NCBI GenBank assembly: GCA_020284085.1
Contig: JACEVL010005070.1
Location: 321,501 to 385,500, forward strand
Length of the DNA: 64,000 nucleotides
Reading direction: 5' to 3'
Origin: Aporrectodea caliginosa
Lineage: Eukaryota; Annelida; Clitellata; Crassiclitellata; Lumbricidae
Below, piece after piece: positions 10,608 through 22,089 of the stretch (position 1 is the stretch's first letter; each line of letters opens with the position of its first letter). A program made the translations under genes and the position numbers. The notes under the pieces were generated by a model that made no database searches, had not been told where the DNA came from, and worked only from the letters and a program-made list of their open reading frames with translations.

Positions 10608-11600
10608 CATACACATTACGTAGACAGGCAGACATAAATACTGTACATAATTAATACACACAAAGACTCGTACGTGGTGTAATTTCTCGTAAGATCCTGA
10701 AATGGCAAATAGCGTCTTACTCGGATTCCTTTCAATTCTGTTTCTCTCCGCATAGAAATGAAATTTCGTCCGTTTCTCTGATTCATCGTCTGAAAATAGA
10801 CGACCGAAAATAGCACCATATGCAATTAAATCTCCTTCTAGATTGTGTTCGAAGATTGCGGGTCAGAGGTGAACAAGAACCCCGACGAGACACCAGATCT
10901 GACCTTCTTATTTACAGGGTGACTATATAGCATGCCGTCGGCGCTTCCATTGAAATCATTCAGCCGGCGGCACGGATAAAGCGCAAATACCAATTATGCA
11001 AAACGCCAGGCCCGTGAGGCAGGCGAGGTTTAAAAACTCCGAGGATTAATCAGAATTATTATCAGTCGGCCGCAGTCGACTCGTTCGCCGTCGGCCAAGA
11101 CCACTGTCAAGATACATAATACGACGCACAGCCTCAAAGGGTTTTACAACGACGACATTAGACAGCGGCGCACACCGCCGCCGGATGTAAGCCGAGATGA
11201 ACGGCACGTCTGCTAATTGAAGTCCGTTAACGTGCTGGCGGCCATTTTGTAGTCGAATTACCGAAATCCTTCATTTGGCGAGATGTAATACGGTTGCCTT
11301 TGGGTCTGTGCGGCCGTCTGTCCGTCCATCGCTTGAAGCCATGCATCAAATTGGAAAGGAAACGAAAAACACTGCAGGCAACAGTCGTAGTCGTCATCGT
11401 CGTCCAACGAAAAAATGCGGCGGCGTTTCTTCAGAGTACATCATGCAACGTGCATTTCGAGGAGTGATGGCGTTATTGAGTAAGCAAGTAAGCAGATGAA
11501 TTAGTACACAAGTAAGCGATTTGCCGATTGATAGATGTAGTCTATTGTAGGACTATAGATTGTGTAATTTGTGTTGCGCTTAACATTTTGATCTTATGCC
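10608..11600. other. Non-coding stretch
   Basis: I see no gene with family features or convincing splice signals. A 74-codon ORF at 11275-11499 is Arg/Ser-rich and unsupported. Confidence 0.5.
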
Positions 11601-11604
11601 TTAT

Positions 11605-11994
11605 CAGCTTTTGACGTGGTCGATCACGGAATCTTGGTTCAACTCCTAGAATCCTCTTATGATCTGAATGGAATTCCTCTCCTTTGGCTTCAATCCTACA
11701 GTTCCTACCTATCTGATCGTACTCAGATGATCATATCTGGAGACTCCCGGTCTAAAATGGGTTCCAGTTCTTCTAGGAGTTCCACAGGGCTCTGTCCGAG
11801 GACCCCTTCTTTTCATTCTGTTCACGGCTGATGTTACTTCATTAATTTCTAATCTCTCCGCCACGGGTCACCTCTTCGCTGACGACGTTCAGGCTTACGT
11901 TCATGGTTTTCCTTCAGCTCAACTCGTTCTTGCTAGCCGTATTGACACTCTTGCCCATGACATACACCTATAGATGTCTTCCAATCGTCTGTGT

Positions 11995-12025
<31 letters not shown>

Positions 12026-12230
12026 ATGCTAGACAGTTCTCTTACTTTCTCTGAACATATCACTCAGCTTACACGCTCCTCCTACTTTCAGCTCCGGCGT
12101 ATGAAGGTCATTCGCAAATGCGGCAAATCTTCTCCTCTTCCACCTTGACTTCAATAGTCCATGCATTTGTCTGTTCTATTGACTATTGCAATTCTGTTCT
12201 TATACACTGTTACCGAAAAGGGTGGGGAAC
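11605..12230 (+). pseudogene. LINE reverse-transcriptase fragment, frameshifted
   Basis: Plus-strand frames give DVVDHGILVQLLESSYDLNG, then LLGVPQGSVRGPLLFILFTA, then the catalytic-loop motif HLFADDVQAYVHG (canonical YADD). These are RT blocks of CR1/L2/Jockey-type LINEs. Frame changes and a short (CTGTGC)n expansion near 11995-12025 disrupt it. The LINE at 62209-64000 carries the related HLYADDVQAY, so both may be one family. Confidence 0.75.
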
Positions 12231-12359
12231 CCATGGAAAATGCCATCTTTGGGTGGACTTAATTAGAGGAAGGATGGCATGCCATTTTTGTCGTGGAGAT
12301 TACCATCAAGCGTGTGATGCGCTATGTTAAACCTGACCAGGAGTGGAATATAACACGAG

Positions 12360-12530
12360 TTAGATCGAATGCGTGCATCAGGTATGCCCAAGAAGCTGTG
12401 TCCCTTGTATCACCCGGCCGTTAAGGAATTAGTCTCAGGCTGCGACATCTGCGCTCATTATCAGACGGAGACCCAGAGAGCCGTTACTGCCCACCCGCCC
12501 CATGGGATAAAGCCGGTATACCGACAAGGA
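12360..12530 (+). pseudogene. Gypsy-type integrase zinc-finger fragment
   Basis: The frame at 12369-12510 reads LYHPAVKELVSGCDICAHYQ followed by a TAHPPHGI-type stretch. This matches the H2C2 zinc-finger end of Ty3/Gypsy integrases. No RT, RNase H or LTR is recognisable nearby, so it is an isolated fragment. Confidence 0.6.
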
Positions 12531-12639
12531 TCATTTGGTGTGGCAGAATGTCTGAAGTTTGTAGCCCCTAGGAATTCTAGGCAAACACCTCTTCAGCGCG
12601 ATACCCCAAGTAGGCCCCTAATGGCAAGCCGTTAAAGCC

Positions 12640-13275
12640 GTCCAGAGCTTGATGCCAGCGAAGAGGGATGCCCACGTATACACAATATTATACGACATCT
12701 GGATATTGCGGCCCTCTGCGCTCGAACCGTAGCATTATAGAAATAGATGTGTTAGCAATAAAGCTGTATTAAAATACCTTACGTCGTCTAATCTCCGAGT
12801 TTAGAAATAAATTTTTGAAAGCGTAATTCTTCAAGTATTCTTGTAATTAAAATTATGACTGAGGTCTCGAACTCAAGGTGGAGCGTATGCTTATAAAGAG
12901 CCGTTATTTTCAACCATCCGAAAACCGGTGTTAAGCAGCATAAGACAACTTGGAGACATTCCTGTACGCTCAACTAAGAGATCTACAACGAATGCAAACA
13001 GCGCAGTGAGTTGTACTTTTTACTGTTATAGTGCAAATGCCAAATTATTACTGACGTTGATTAAGTCATAAAATTGCGTGTTTCTTTGTATTTTGGTGTT
13101 GAAGGACTCGGACTTGGACTCGATCTTTTGTGACTCGGACTCGGCTTAGGTGGATTCGAATACATCACTGATTTCTATAGCAAATTAATGTAGGACTTCC
13201 ATCGTATAAGCCTACAGATACGTTTATATGTAATGCAATATATGACGTCCATCCACAACACCCAACCACCTACCC
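12640..13275. other. Non-coding stretch
   Basis: No gene or recognisable repeat. Confidence 0.5.
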
Positions 13276-13279
13276 ATAC

Positions 13280-15235
13280 ATTTTATCAATCCATCCATCC
13301 ATCTACCCATCCATCCATCCATCCATCCATCCATCCATCCATCCATCCATCCATCCATTCATCAATTATATCCATTTACCCATCCACCCATTCATCCATC
13401 AATCCGTCCATCCATCCAACCATCCATCCATCCATCCATCCATCCATTCATCCATCGATTCATCCAACCACCCATCCATCCATCCATCGATTTATCCCTT
13501 CATCCATTCATCCATCCAGCCATGTATCAATCCATCCATTTACCCATCCACCCATTCATCCATCAATCCGTCCATCCATCCAACCATACATCCATCCATC
13601 CATCCATCCATTCATCCATCCATCGATTCATCCAACCATCCATCCATCCATCCATCAATTCATCCCTTCATCCATTCATCCATCCATCCATGTATCAATC
13701 CATCCATTTACTCATCCACCCATTCATTCATCAATCCTTCCATCCATTCATAACATGCATATATCCAACTATGGATCCATCTATCCATCCACCCATCCAT
13801 CCATCCATCCATCCATCCATTAATCCATCCATCCATCACTTCATCCATCCAACCATTCTTTCATCCATCCATTCATTCATCCATCCATCCATCCATCCAT
13901 CCATCCATCCATCCATCCATCCATCCATCCATCCATCCATCCATCCATCCATCCATCCATCCATCCATCCATCTATGCATCCATGCATCCATGCATCCAT
14001 CTACCCATTAATCCATGCATCAATGCATCCGTACGTCCATCCGTCCATGCAACCGTCCGTCCATCCATCCATCCATCCATCCAGGTCTCCCCCACTTTAA
14101 ATGTCTCATTCGTGCACACACAATGAATAAATGAAAATATATTCACATCCCGGATTCAGTCTTTGTTGTCAATATAATAATATATCCCCAACATTACATA
14201 TTTTATTAACCAGTCACTTGTCAATTTAAGTAGGCCCATATCTAGCGGAACCCTTCCCTTCTGTAGTGCCTATTGTTCCTGATCAACTCTCGTTGCTTAC
14301 TAGCTCAATGTGTTGTTTTAATCTTCGATTGTTCGATTATATGACTATGTTTTTCAACACTTGTATCTGTTACTGGGATCAATAAAGTGAATCGAATTGA
14401 ATTGAATCCATTCATTCATCCATCCATTCATTCAGTCATTCATCCATCCATCCATCCATCGATCAATCCATATATCCATCCATCTATCAATTCATCCATC
14501 CATCCATCCATCCATCCATCCATCCATCCATCCATCCATCCATCCATCCATCCATCCATCCATCCATCCATCCATTCATCCATCTATCCAATCATTCATC
14601 CATCCATCCGTCTCCCCATTAACCCAGTAATCCATGCATCCATACATCCATCCATCAATCCATCCATCTACTCATCCATCCATCCGTCCATTTCCCAATT
14701 GATCCATGCATCCATTAATCCATCCATGCATCCATCCATCCATCTATCTATCAATCCATCCATCCATCCATCCATCCATCCATCCATCCATCCATCCATC
14801 CATCCATCCATCCATCCATCCATCCATCCATCCATCTCCCATTAACTCAGTAATCCATGCATCCATACATCCATCCATCAATCCATCATTCTACGCATCC
14901 ATCCATGCGTCCATTTCCCAATTGATCCATGCATCCATTAATCCATCCATCCATCCATCCATCCATCCATCCATCCATCCATCCATCCATCCATCCATCC
15001 ATCCATCTTTCTATCAGTCCATCCATTCATCCATCCATTAATCCATCCATCCATCCCTTTATCCATCCATCCATCCGTAAATCCATCCACCCATTCATCA
15101 CTTCATCCATCCATCCATCCACCCAACCATCCATCCATCCATCCATCCATCCATCCATCCATCCATCCATCCATCCATCCATCCATCCATCAATCCATTC
15201 ACCCATTGATCAATCCATTCCTCCAGGTCTCCATC
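13280..15235. repeat. (CATC)n tetranucleotide array, about 1.9 kb
   Basis: Two blocks of CATC repeats with many substitutions, 13280-14085 and 14405-15235, flank a unique spacer. Within the array longer units recur, for example a block beginning CATCAATCCGTCCATCC at about 13397 and 13560, showing segmental amplification. The His/Pro/Ser/Ile ORFs are repeat artefacts. Confidence 0.95.
14090..14404 (+). repeat. LINE-like 3' tail between CATC blocks
   Basis: The spacer ends in GATCAATAAAGTGAATCGAA followed by TTGAATTGAATCC, the kind of 3' terminus seen in non-LTR elements with a short-repeat tail. I see no coding portion. It runs directly into the second CATC block. Confidence 0.4.
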
Positions 15236-15320
15236 CATAGTCACCCACCGCCCATAGTCACCCACCGACCCATCCATGTTATTTTATTTCATTTTTACGT
15301 TTGTATTGTTTCTATTTCAG

Positions 15321-15491
15321 GCAGCAGTAACAGTAGTAATGATGTACTACGTTTTCGATGTGCAGTATCCTTCGGAACTTGAAATACGTGCAATTTTCTC
15401 CATAGCTGTGTGGGTTGACTTGCCCCAAAAAGGAAAAATTCGTCCAGCTATTCAAAGAAACTTAAACTTCCTGCTTAAAGGATTGCATTGA
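15321..15491 (+). CDS. Candidate 3'-terminal exon, unknown protein
   Basis: A pyrimidine-rich acceptor (TTGTTTCTATTTCAG, AG at 15319-15320) opens a 56-codon frame ending at TGA 15489-15491. An AATAAA poly(A) signal lies at 15595-15600, about 100 bp after the stop. The peptide has a hydrophobic start and the pattern [14 protein letters not shown] recall similar endings (VF.V.YP) on uncharacterised transposon-derived or lineage-expanded invertebrate proteins, but cannot name the family. No upstream exon is recognisable before the CATC array. Confidence 0.5.
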   Translation, partial: AAVTVVMMYYVFDVQYPSELEIRAIFSIAVWVDLPQKGKIRPAIQRNLNFLLKGLH

Positions 15492-15594
15492 CAGATACTC
15501 TGCGTACCCGTTTCAGTCATTATTATCATGCATAAATATGTTATTTAGATTTCCAGTCTGGAGTGGCTAAAGACTGTTATGAACTGACTTCTTC

Positions 15595-15600
15595 AATAAA
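15595..15600 (+). terminator. Poly(A) signal AATAAA
   Basis: A canonical hexamer about 104 bp downstream of the stop of the candidate terminal exon at 15321-15491. Confidence 0.5.
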
Positions 15601-15839
15601 TTACTATTATTTTTGCTTTCGTTTGAATCTCTGCTTGGTAATGCATGCTTTTTTATACTGTTATCAGCATAGTGTATACATATTTTGCTTAGTAAAAATC
15701 TCTATCAAAGATATTATGTTTTGTCTTAAATCTAGCTAGAATCAATCATTTCTATTTACATGCAGCCATAATTTTGAGAATCATGATATTATTAGAATAA
15801 TTAAAAGGAAATGAAAATGAGTATAAGTTTAAATTTCCC

Positions 15840-16350
15840 ACGAGTTAGTGGTAGTTTCCACTATTGGGCTAAAGCGAAAATTTCCAATAAGTGAGTGGCA
15901 GATTCCACCATTGAACTGAAGTGGAATATGGTGGAGAGCAGCCATGAGCAAGTGGCAGATTCCACCTTTCAGATAGGGTGGAGAGCAAGTGGTAGATTCC
16001 ACCTTTCAGATAGAGTGGAAAGTTCCCAGTTATGATGGAATATTCCACCTAAAGTCAATGGTGGAACTGGACCACCTTTGTATAATGGTGGAAATATTTC
16101 CACCCTAGGGTGTTGTTTGTGGACCACCAACTTTAGTGGAGATCTCCACCTTTCCCATAGGGTGGAGAGTACCAATCAGTGAGTGGTAGATTCCACCTTT
16201 CAGATAAGATGGAAAGTTCCCAGTTATGATGGAATATTCCACCTAAAGTCAAAGGTGGAACTGGACCACCTTTGTATAATGGTGGAAATATTTCCACCCT
16301 AGGGTGTTGTTTGTGGACCAACAACTTTAGTGGAGATTTCCACGAATTAT
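15840..16350. repeat. GTGGA/TCCAC-rich tandem duplication, unit about 194 bp
   Basis: The block beginning GGTAGATTCCACCTTTCAGA at 15991 recurs at 16185, giving a period near 194 bp. Each unit is full of short inverted motifs (GGTGGA and TCCACC) that can pair. Degenerate partial units precede it from about 15840. Confidence 0.85.
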
Positions 16351-16866
16351 TTTAACAGTGTAGGCGTTTCCAAGGTCCGCCTGAACCCTATGCAGTCAGT
16401 TCTAAATGCTGCCAGATTTATTGCTCGCATTCCTAAATTCTCCCATATCTCCTCGTTTATGATTAATCAATTGCATTGGCTTCCTCTCACAACCCAAATT
16501 CAGTTCAAAGTTCTTGTCCTAGTCCTTAGGTCCAAATTGAGCATTGCTCCTATAATATCTTAGGGATCACATTCGCTTCCCTCTCTCTTCAGTTTCTCAT
16601 CGACCTCTCCGCTCCTTGGTCAGGCATACTCTTTTTGTTCCACGGGTTAGGACCACTATGGCTCAAACTAGATCTTTTGCCACTATTGGGCCCTCTCTAT
16701 GGAATGCCCTTCCTTCCTCTCTACGTGTTACCATTCTTTCTAGGTCTCTTTCTACAGCCTTCTCCCTTCTCAAAACCTTCTCTAGGGGTTCTCGCACTGG
16801 GAGCGCCACTGAATGGCCACTTCTGTGAGCTGCGCTATATAAATTAACAAATACAATACAATACAA
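16351..16866 (+). mobile_element. LINE C-terminal RT region and 3' tail
   Basis: The plus strand encodes LNAARFIARIPKFSHIS, then INQLHWLPLTTQIQFKVL, then after a stop FATIGPSLWNALPSSLR. These are the classic C-terminal blocks of CR1/L2/Jockey-type LINE ORF2. The ORF is followed by the tail hairpin GGGAGCGCC...GCGCTATATAAATTA and a (AATAC)n tail. An in-frame stop near 16560 breaks it. Confidence 0.85.
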
Positions 16867-17111
16867 TAATATGCACTCCCTTCACTACAATTCCACCTAA
16901 CCAAAATCTGTAAATCTACTGATCAATTTTACTTTTATTCGCCTATCTGACCTCCCACGTTGTAGTTGTTCTAGGCTTGTGTTCTCATTCGACCTTGACG
17001 TTGTGTTGACGTGAAACCTTGTCATTTTCTCTCAATACACGAAGTCAATTCACCCCAAATACCAAACTTTGTGGTATTCTCGTTAACAGTTCCCCGTGTT
17101 GTAGAGCAGTG

Positions 17112-17504
17112 ATTCCCAAAACTTTTCAGTGTCATGGACCGGCAGGAATTAACTTTTCAGTGTCAGGGACCGGCAGAAAGTTTGCCAACTGTAGGACGAC
17201 CGGTGCAAATTATTAATCATATATCTTATTCGTTTTCGATAACCTAAATTCCTCAAATATGCATTAAAATTGATTTAAATGAATGTTTATCCAATTGGCA
17301 ATTCTATGACTCTATTGCCCTTTAAATGCCAGCCTAAATTGTTATGACTTTTAAAAATATAAAGGTTAATAAGTTTGTTATGACTTTTAAAAATAGAATA
17401 GCCATTTCCTGATTTCGAGGCATATTTGACCAGTTCGTCGACTCACTTTCTTTGCGGACCGGCAACTGAGGGCTCGCGGACCACCACTTTCTGAAGTACT
17501 GTCC
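17112..17504. mobile_element. Possible diverged hAT remnant
   Basis: The left end CAGTGATTCCCAAAACTTTT resembles the CAGNGGTTCTCAAACTTTT ends of Charlie-like hATs. The right end, read inverted, begins CAGTACTTCAGAAAGTGGTGG. ACCGGCA motifs recur near both ends. No clear 8-bp duplication remains. Confidence 0.45.
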
Positions 17505-19090
17505 CAGACTATATGAATAAAGATATATTATTTCATCAAATGCACTGACCTACACGCTTACATATATAATAGTTGATTTTTCCATCAATATCAGGACCAT
17601 TTGCACCTTGCCCCCAAAATGACGTCCCGGTGTAGGAGATGACGGAACTGGATACGCTTGGACTTGAGTTGGACCTAATGCAGCAGAAGCCGGACCACCT
17701 TAAATAAAGCATATAGACACGAAACGGTATTAGTGCGCGCTGATAACACTGTGTTGCAATTACTGCAGGAAGTAAACGACATATCTTTCAATTACTGAAC
17801 AGGCTAACTGAGCATCATTTTCCTCACGGATATAAGGATATAGAATACAACTTGATCTTTGTAATTTGCCTATATCACATGATTCAAAATTATCAAGTAT
17901 GGAGTGAGATCCTGTATGCATAGGCTACATCGTCAAACATTCGCTAGAGAGGCCTATACATTATGCATGGTTCGAGAAAACAGCAAGTTTTCACATCTTT
18001 CAGGAAGAACGGTTTTGCCAAAAAGATTCACATCCAACAGCCCAAATTTCAAAAGAATGTTTAGACTAGAAACAGTTATTCACATCTTAATCAAAATATC
18101 CATACATCGTATAAATATAAACTAAATATATTGCGACAAACCACAAAGTATACCAAACTATCCCTCAGATGAGCTCTTCATTGCGTTGTTAAATTTGTTT
18201 AGTCTAGATGAACTGCAGGAGGTCTAGCGTATCCCGTTTCTATTTATAGACATTTAAATTTTGGAATTTACGATTACGAAAACGATAACGATTAGTGGGC
18301 ATCATAATCGCGTAATTCAGGCAATCCCTCGCGACTGCACGGCCATCAACCGACCGTCGACCACATTAATTTAAGTAGCCTATGGCGGCAGGCTTGGACT
18401 GGGCCGCCGGGAGTTTCCCGGGGGGGGGGGCCGGTAGACTGGCGGGCCGGTGGGCCGGCTCCCAAAAAGATAAAAATATTATGATATTTTAGTTCTACTT
18501 CTTAATTCTAATTTAATAATGATGTCCGGTACAGAGCGAAAATTCTCCTGGATTCTTTGACATGTTTCGAATGTATTTTGACAGCGCAATTGTTTTTAAA
18601 AGTGTTACAATAAACAACTCCGTTTTCTCAATATTTGCAAATAAGCAGCATGGACATTTTACGAGCCTATAAGATGGTTCAAGATACTATCAATGAATTA
18701 AGCCATTGATATGCATAAAACATTATTGATCTCATTTTTGAAGCAGCTACACGTTTTCAGAACTTAGCCTACTACATGTTACATTGAACTAGATAAAAGA
18801 AATATCGACATTGATGTTGAGACTGCTTTGAACAGAAAAGCGTTAGATCAAGAAAGAAATGTGTTAAATAGGCCTATCAGCAAATCGAAAATGCGAAAGA
18901 TAAATTTCCAGTAAACGTTCACAACATGGTAATGGATCAAATTATTAGTAGGGTTTGAAACGGAGATTCTCTCAGCACGGTAGTCTTTAGCCTATGCTGA
19001 TTTGTCTTGTTTAGATCCAATGAATTTTGCAGAAATTTCGATAAGGATTCCCAGTGATAGACTACAGCACCTAAGTGAGTTGCCCAGAAT
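17505..19090. other. Non-coding stretch
   Basis: AT-rich sequence without a supported gene. A GC-rich segment at about 18385-18470 (CAGGCTTGGACTGG, then GGG runs) resembles one terminus of a hAT-type element, but I found no partner end. Confidence 0.45.
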
Positions 19091-19104
19091 ATTGATAACT
19101 GTGT

Positions 19105-19528
19105 ATTGTATTGTATTGTATTGTATTGTATTGTATTTGAACACTTGTTATAGCGCCCCTACCAGATTTCCCATTCAGAGGCGCTCCCGACTACTGCGCG
19201 AACGCTGAATCGGAGTTTCACGCCGAAGCGCATGAGCAATTGCGAGTGAAGGACTTGCCCAGGGTCCCTACGCGGCGACTTTGAGGTGGATTCGAACCCG
19301 CAACCTTCCAGCTGCAAGGCACCGAACATACCCCCAAACCACCGCGCCCCAGTTGTATTGGATGTGTTGTATTGTGTGTTGTATTGTACTCCACGTTTAT
19401 AATGCGACCGAGCCACCCGCAGTAAAGATCCGAGAAATTAATCTCTGATAAACCGACCCGACCGGGAAGCGAACCCGGGGCGCCGACGTGACGAGCAGGC
19501 TACCAACCCACTCGGCCACTCAGGATCC
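19105..19528 (-). repeat. Composite dimeric tRNA-derived SINE
   Basis: On the minus strand it begins GGATCCTGAGTGGCCGAGTG, with box B-like GGGTTCGCTTCCCGG. A CAATACAACA-rich linker follows, then a second tRNA-like unit (GGGGCGCGGTGGTTTGGGGG, box B GGGTTCGAATCCACC). A unique body ends in the LINE-like tail GGGAGCGCC...GGGGCGCTATAACAAG and an (AATAC)n tail. This is the most complete of the copies at 33645-34860, 56075-56417 and 58012-58215. Confidence 0.85.
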
Positions 19529-19529
19529 C

Positions 19530-21020
19530 TATTCTTTATTTAACCAGTTGCCAAAAAGCAGTGTGTAACGAAATAGTAGCTGCAAAAGGAATAATTGGAC
19601 TTTGGATGAAAATGGGAAAGTTTCAAAACTACTCTTGAAGCAAATGTAGGCCTAGGCCTACTATAATTTGCTAGTTGAAACTGAATTAAGAGACAGAAAG
19701 TGAAGCAGTGCCAATGGCAGAAAACAGCAAGAGAAATAAATGCAAATCTTACAGAAAATTATTGTTTTTCATTTTGAAATTGAAATACATTTTGCACAGA
19801 ATAAGAAACTTGCTAATTCATTCAAGGTTATATAGAGTCTTTTCATGCTGATGGCTTGTGAAAAGAATTAATAATGTTAACATCGTTGACAGTTAGCATC
19901 AACTAGTGATACGATAAAAAACTATTTGTGTGATTGTGAAGTTATGTCTACTAATTCTATCATGATCATTAGTTTTTTTAAATAGGCCTAAACCAAACTG
20001 TCACTATATAATGCAGCAGTTAGTTTCAAACGTAATTAAGAATTTACGACGAGTCAAATATTAAAACGCATGTGCTTAATTTTTTAATCTTTTAATAGTC
20101 ATTTAACAATATTTAGGCCTAGCCGCCTATGCCATTTGGCTCATTAATAACTAAAAAGTCCTTCATTTTATGTTAAACGTTATAAAAAACATCGACAAAA
20201 GTCAACACCTACAGGGTGGAGAGCTGCAATCAATGCTAAACTTTTGTAGAAGTCGATAATATAGAATAAAGTAAATAAGTAAGTATATTCTTTATTTAAC
20301 CAGTTGCCAAAAAGCACTCTGGCGAACAAACATCTAGGTTAAGTAGGCAATCTCTTAAACAGTATGTAGGCCCTATAGCCATTAATATTGATGCCACATA
20401 ATAACACACTGCATAAATGAGTGATTTAAAATCTGATATGTTTTGCTGCCAAGTACTGCATTTTGATACGCTTTGTTGCCAGTTATTTAGATATTATTGT
20501 GTATCTTTTCCTTTAGGCCTACATGCTAAGAAAACGTTGAAAACGCGTGTTTATCCAGAAATAAGATATGTAAATTTTTATATCTAAGCTCTGTAGACTG
20601 TGATAATAATAAATCTCTATGGGTTTACTTATTTTAATTATTTTATTGAGCAGTGCCGTACTGCTAGCCAGCGTGCACGCGTGCGAATGGCTTTTCAAAC
20701 TAGCGCGCACGGTGTTCAAAAGCCCTGTGTACAGTATTATGTATCATCACTCAGCCTGTGCAGTCTAATCGGTAGCCTGTATATGACGGATGTTCCATGA
20801 TACATGATACTAGGGTCACAGACTTCGTATGTGAGATGTCTGCCTAGATCACCTGATTGGCGAACGAACACTCAGTTGTACGGTACATTAAGATTTATCT
20901 TGGTTGTGCATGTGCACTCGGATGCACACAGCATTATACAGCCAACCTGAGTCCGGCTGCAGGCATGATTTTCCCTTGAAGGTTTACTTCCACTGCATGC
21001 CCTTTAATCCTACAGCTCGA
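19530..21020. other. Non-coding stretch with a direct repeat
   Basis: A direct repeat containing TATTCTTTATTTAACCAGTT and the following GCCAAAAAGCA occurs at about 19530 and 20285. No gene is supported. Confidence 0.5.
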
Positions 21021-21039
21021 GAAGAAATGTCTGAAATAA

Positions 21040-21150
21040 TACCTGCCTTGTTCCTCTGTCTCTCTCTGTCTCTCACTGTGTCTGTCTGTCTCTCGTTCGC
21101 TGTCTCTCTGCGTGGGTCTCTCTCTCTGTCTCACTCTGTCTGTCTCTCTT
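21040..21150. repeat. (CTCTGT)n-type low-complexity run
   Basis: Imperfect CTCTGTCT repeats; ORFs on both strands are artefacts. Confidence 0.85.
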
Positions 21151-21159
21151 AATGTTTCT

Positions 21160-22089
21160 CTAATTTAAGGTAGTATTGTTAAAGACATTGACTTTGACGA
21201 TGTAGTGTCCTGTATACATACAGAAGCCCATAGGGGACATGCGATTATTTCTAATTTTTCTAGTGATTATGTACTTAAAAATAAAGACAAGCATGCGAGT
21301 GAATGTAGCCAACTATGACAAAGACAAAAAGCTTCAAACAGTCAAACAGTCGCAGAAGTACTGAAACTGACCAACTTGATTTTGAATCCGTGTGTAATGA
21401 TTTCGTAAAAGGGAACGACATGCGTCGAAAGGTCTTCTATTCGCTTTGTTTCCAGCCCGGATTGTTTAATGACGAACTTGGACTGGAAACTGTTTTTAAC
21501 GAAGATAGGATGAATAACAATGATTGATGAACGATGACAATCAAGTCTAGCTCTGGCTCTGAGTGTCTGAGACTTCGAATGACCAGATCCCATGCCCACC
21601 CAATATTTTGGACAAGTCTACGCCAGTGACTACAGTCAGCATCGAGAGATTTTCTGTTAACAATATCGTAAAAATGTCTAGTTGTGTTTGTACGAATTGT
21701 TTAAGACGTTCATCTGGTATTTAGGAGGTTCAGAATTAATTAACGCACTAGAAATCATAATGCTTGCGTAACGTTCTCCACAGTTATTATTTCATTATTG
21801 ATCAATCGAAATCCTTTAAATATAAAATGTTCAATGGAAATTGTTAGAAAAGCGCTTTAAGGTCTAAATATATATATGAAATCCATCAAAAAGTACATTG
21901 TTCAATGAAAATTCTTTGCAACGCTCTCCAATAGCGCTGCTGCCATATATAAGTCAAAGTCTAGATACACACACGATTTAAATTAAAGGGTTACAACAGC
22001 TTTGAAATAACCTGGCATACCATCTCCCGCCTGGCAACATTGACTAAGCGTAACTTGATTAAACAAAAAGAATTTTTCAAATTATTCTG
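21160..22089. other. Flank of LRAT gene 1 (3' side)
   Basis: No gene is supported. From about 21780 the sequence aligns by eye with the 3' flank of the second LRAT gene at about 28080-28330 (shared ATATATATGAAATC, CGCTGCTGCC and CAGCTTTGAAA motifs), so it belongs to the segmental duplication. Confidence 0.55.

Noticed and set aside
13233..15240. His/Pro/Ser/Ile-rich ORFs of up to 196 codons
   Set aside because: They are frames of a CATC array and have no start, splice or domain support.
18385..18470. A complete hAT element starting CAGGCTTGGACTGG
   Set aside because: No matching inverted end or 8-bp duplication was found nearby.
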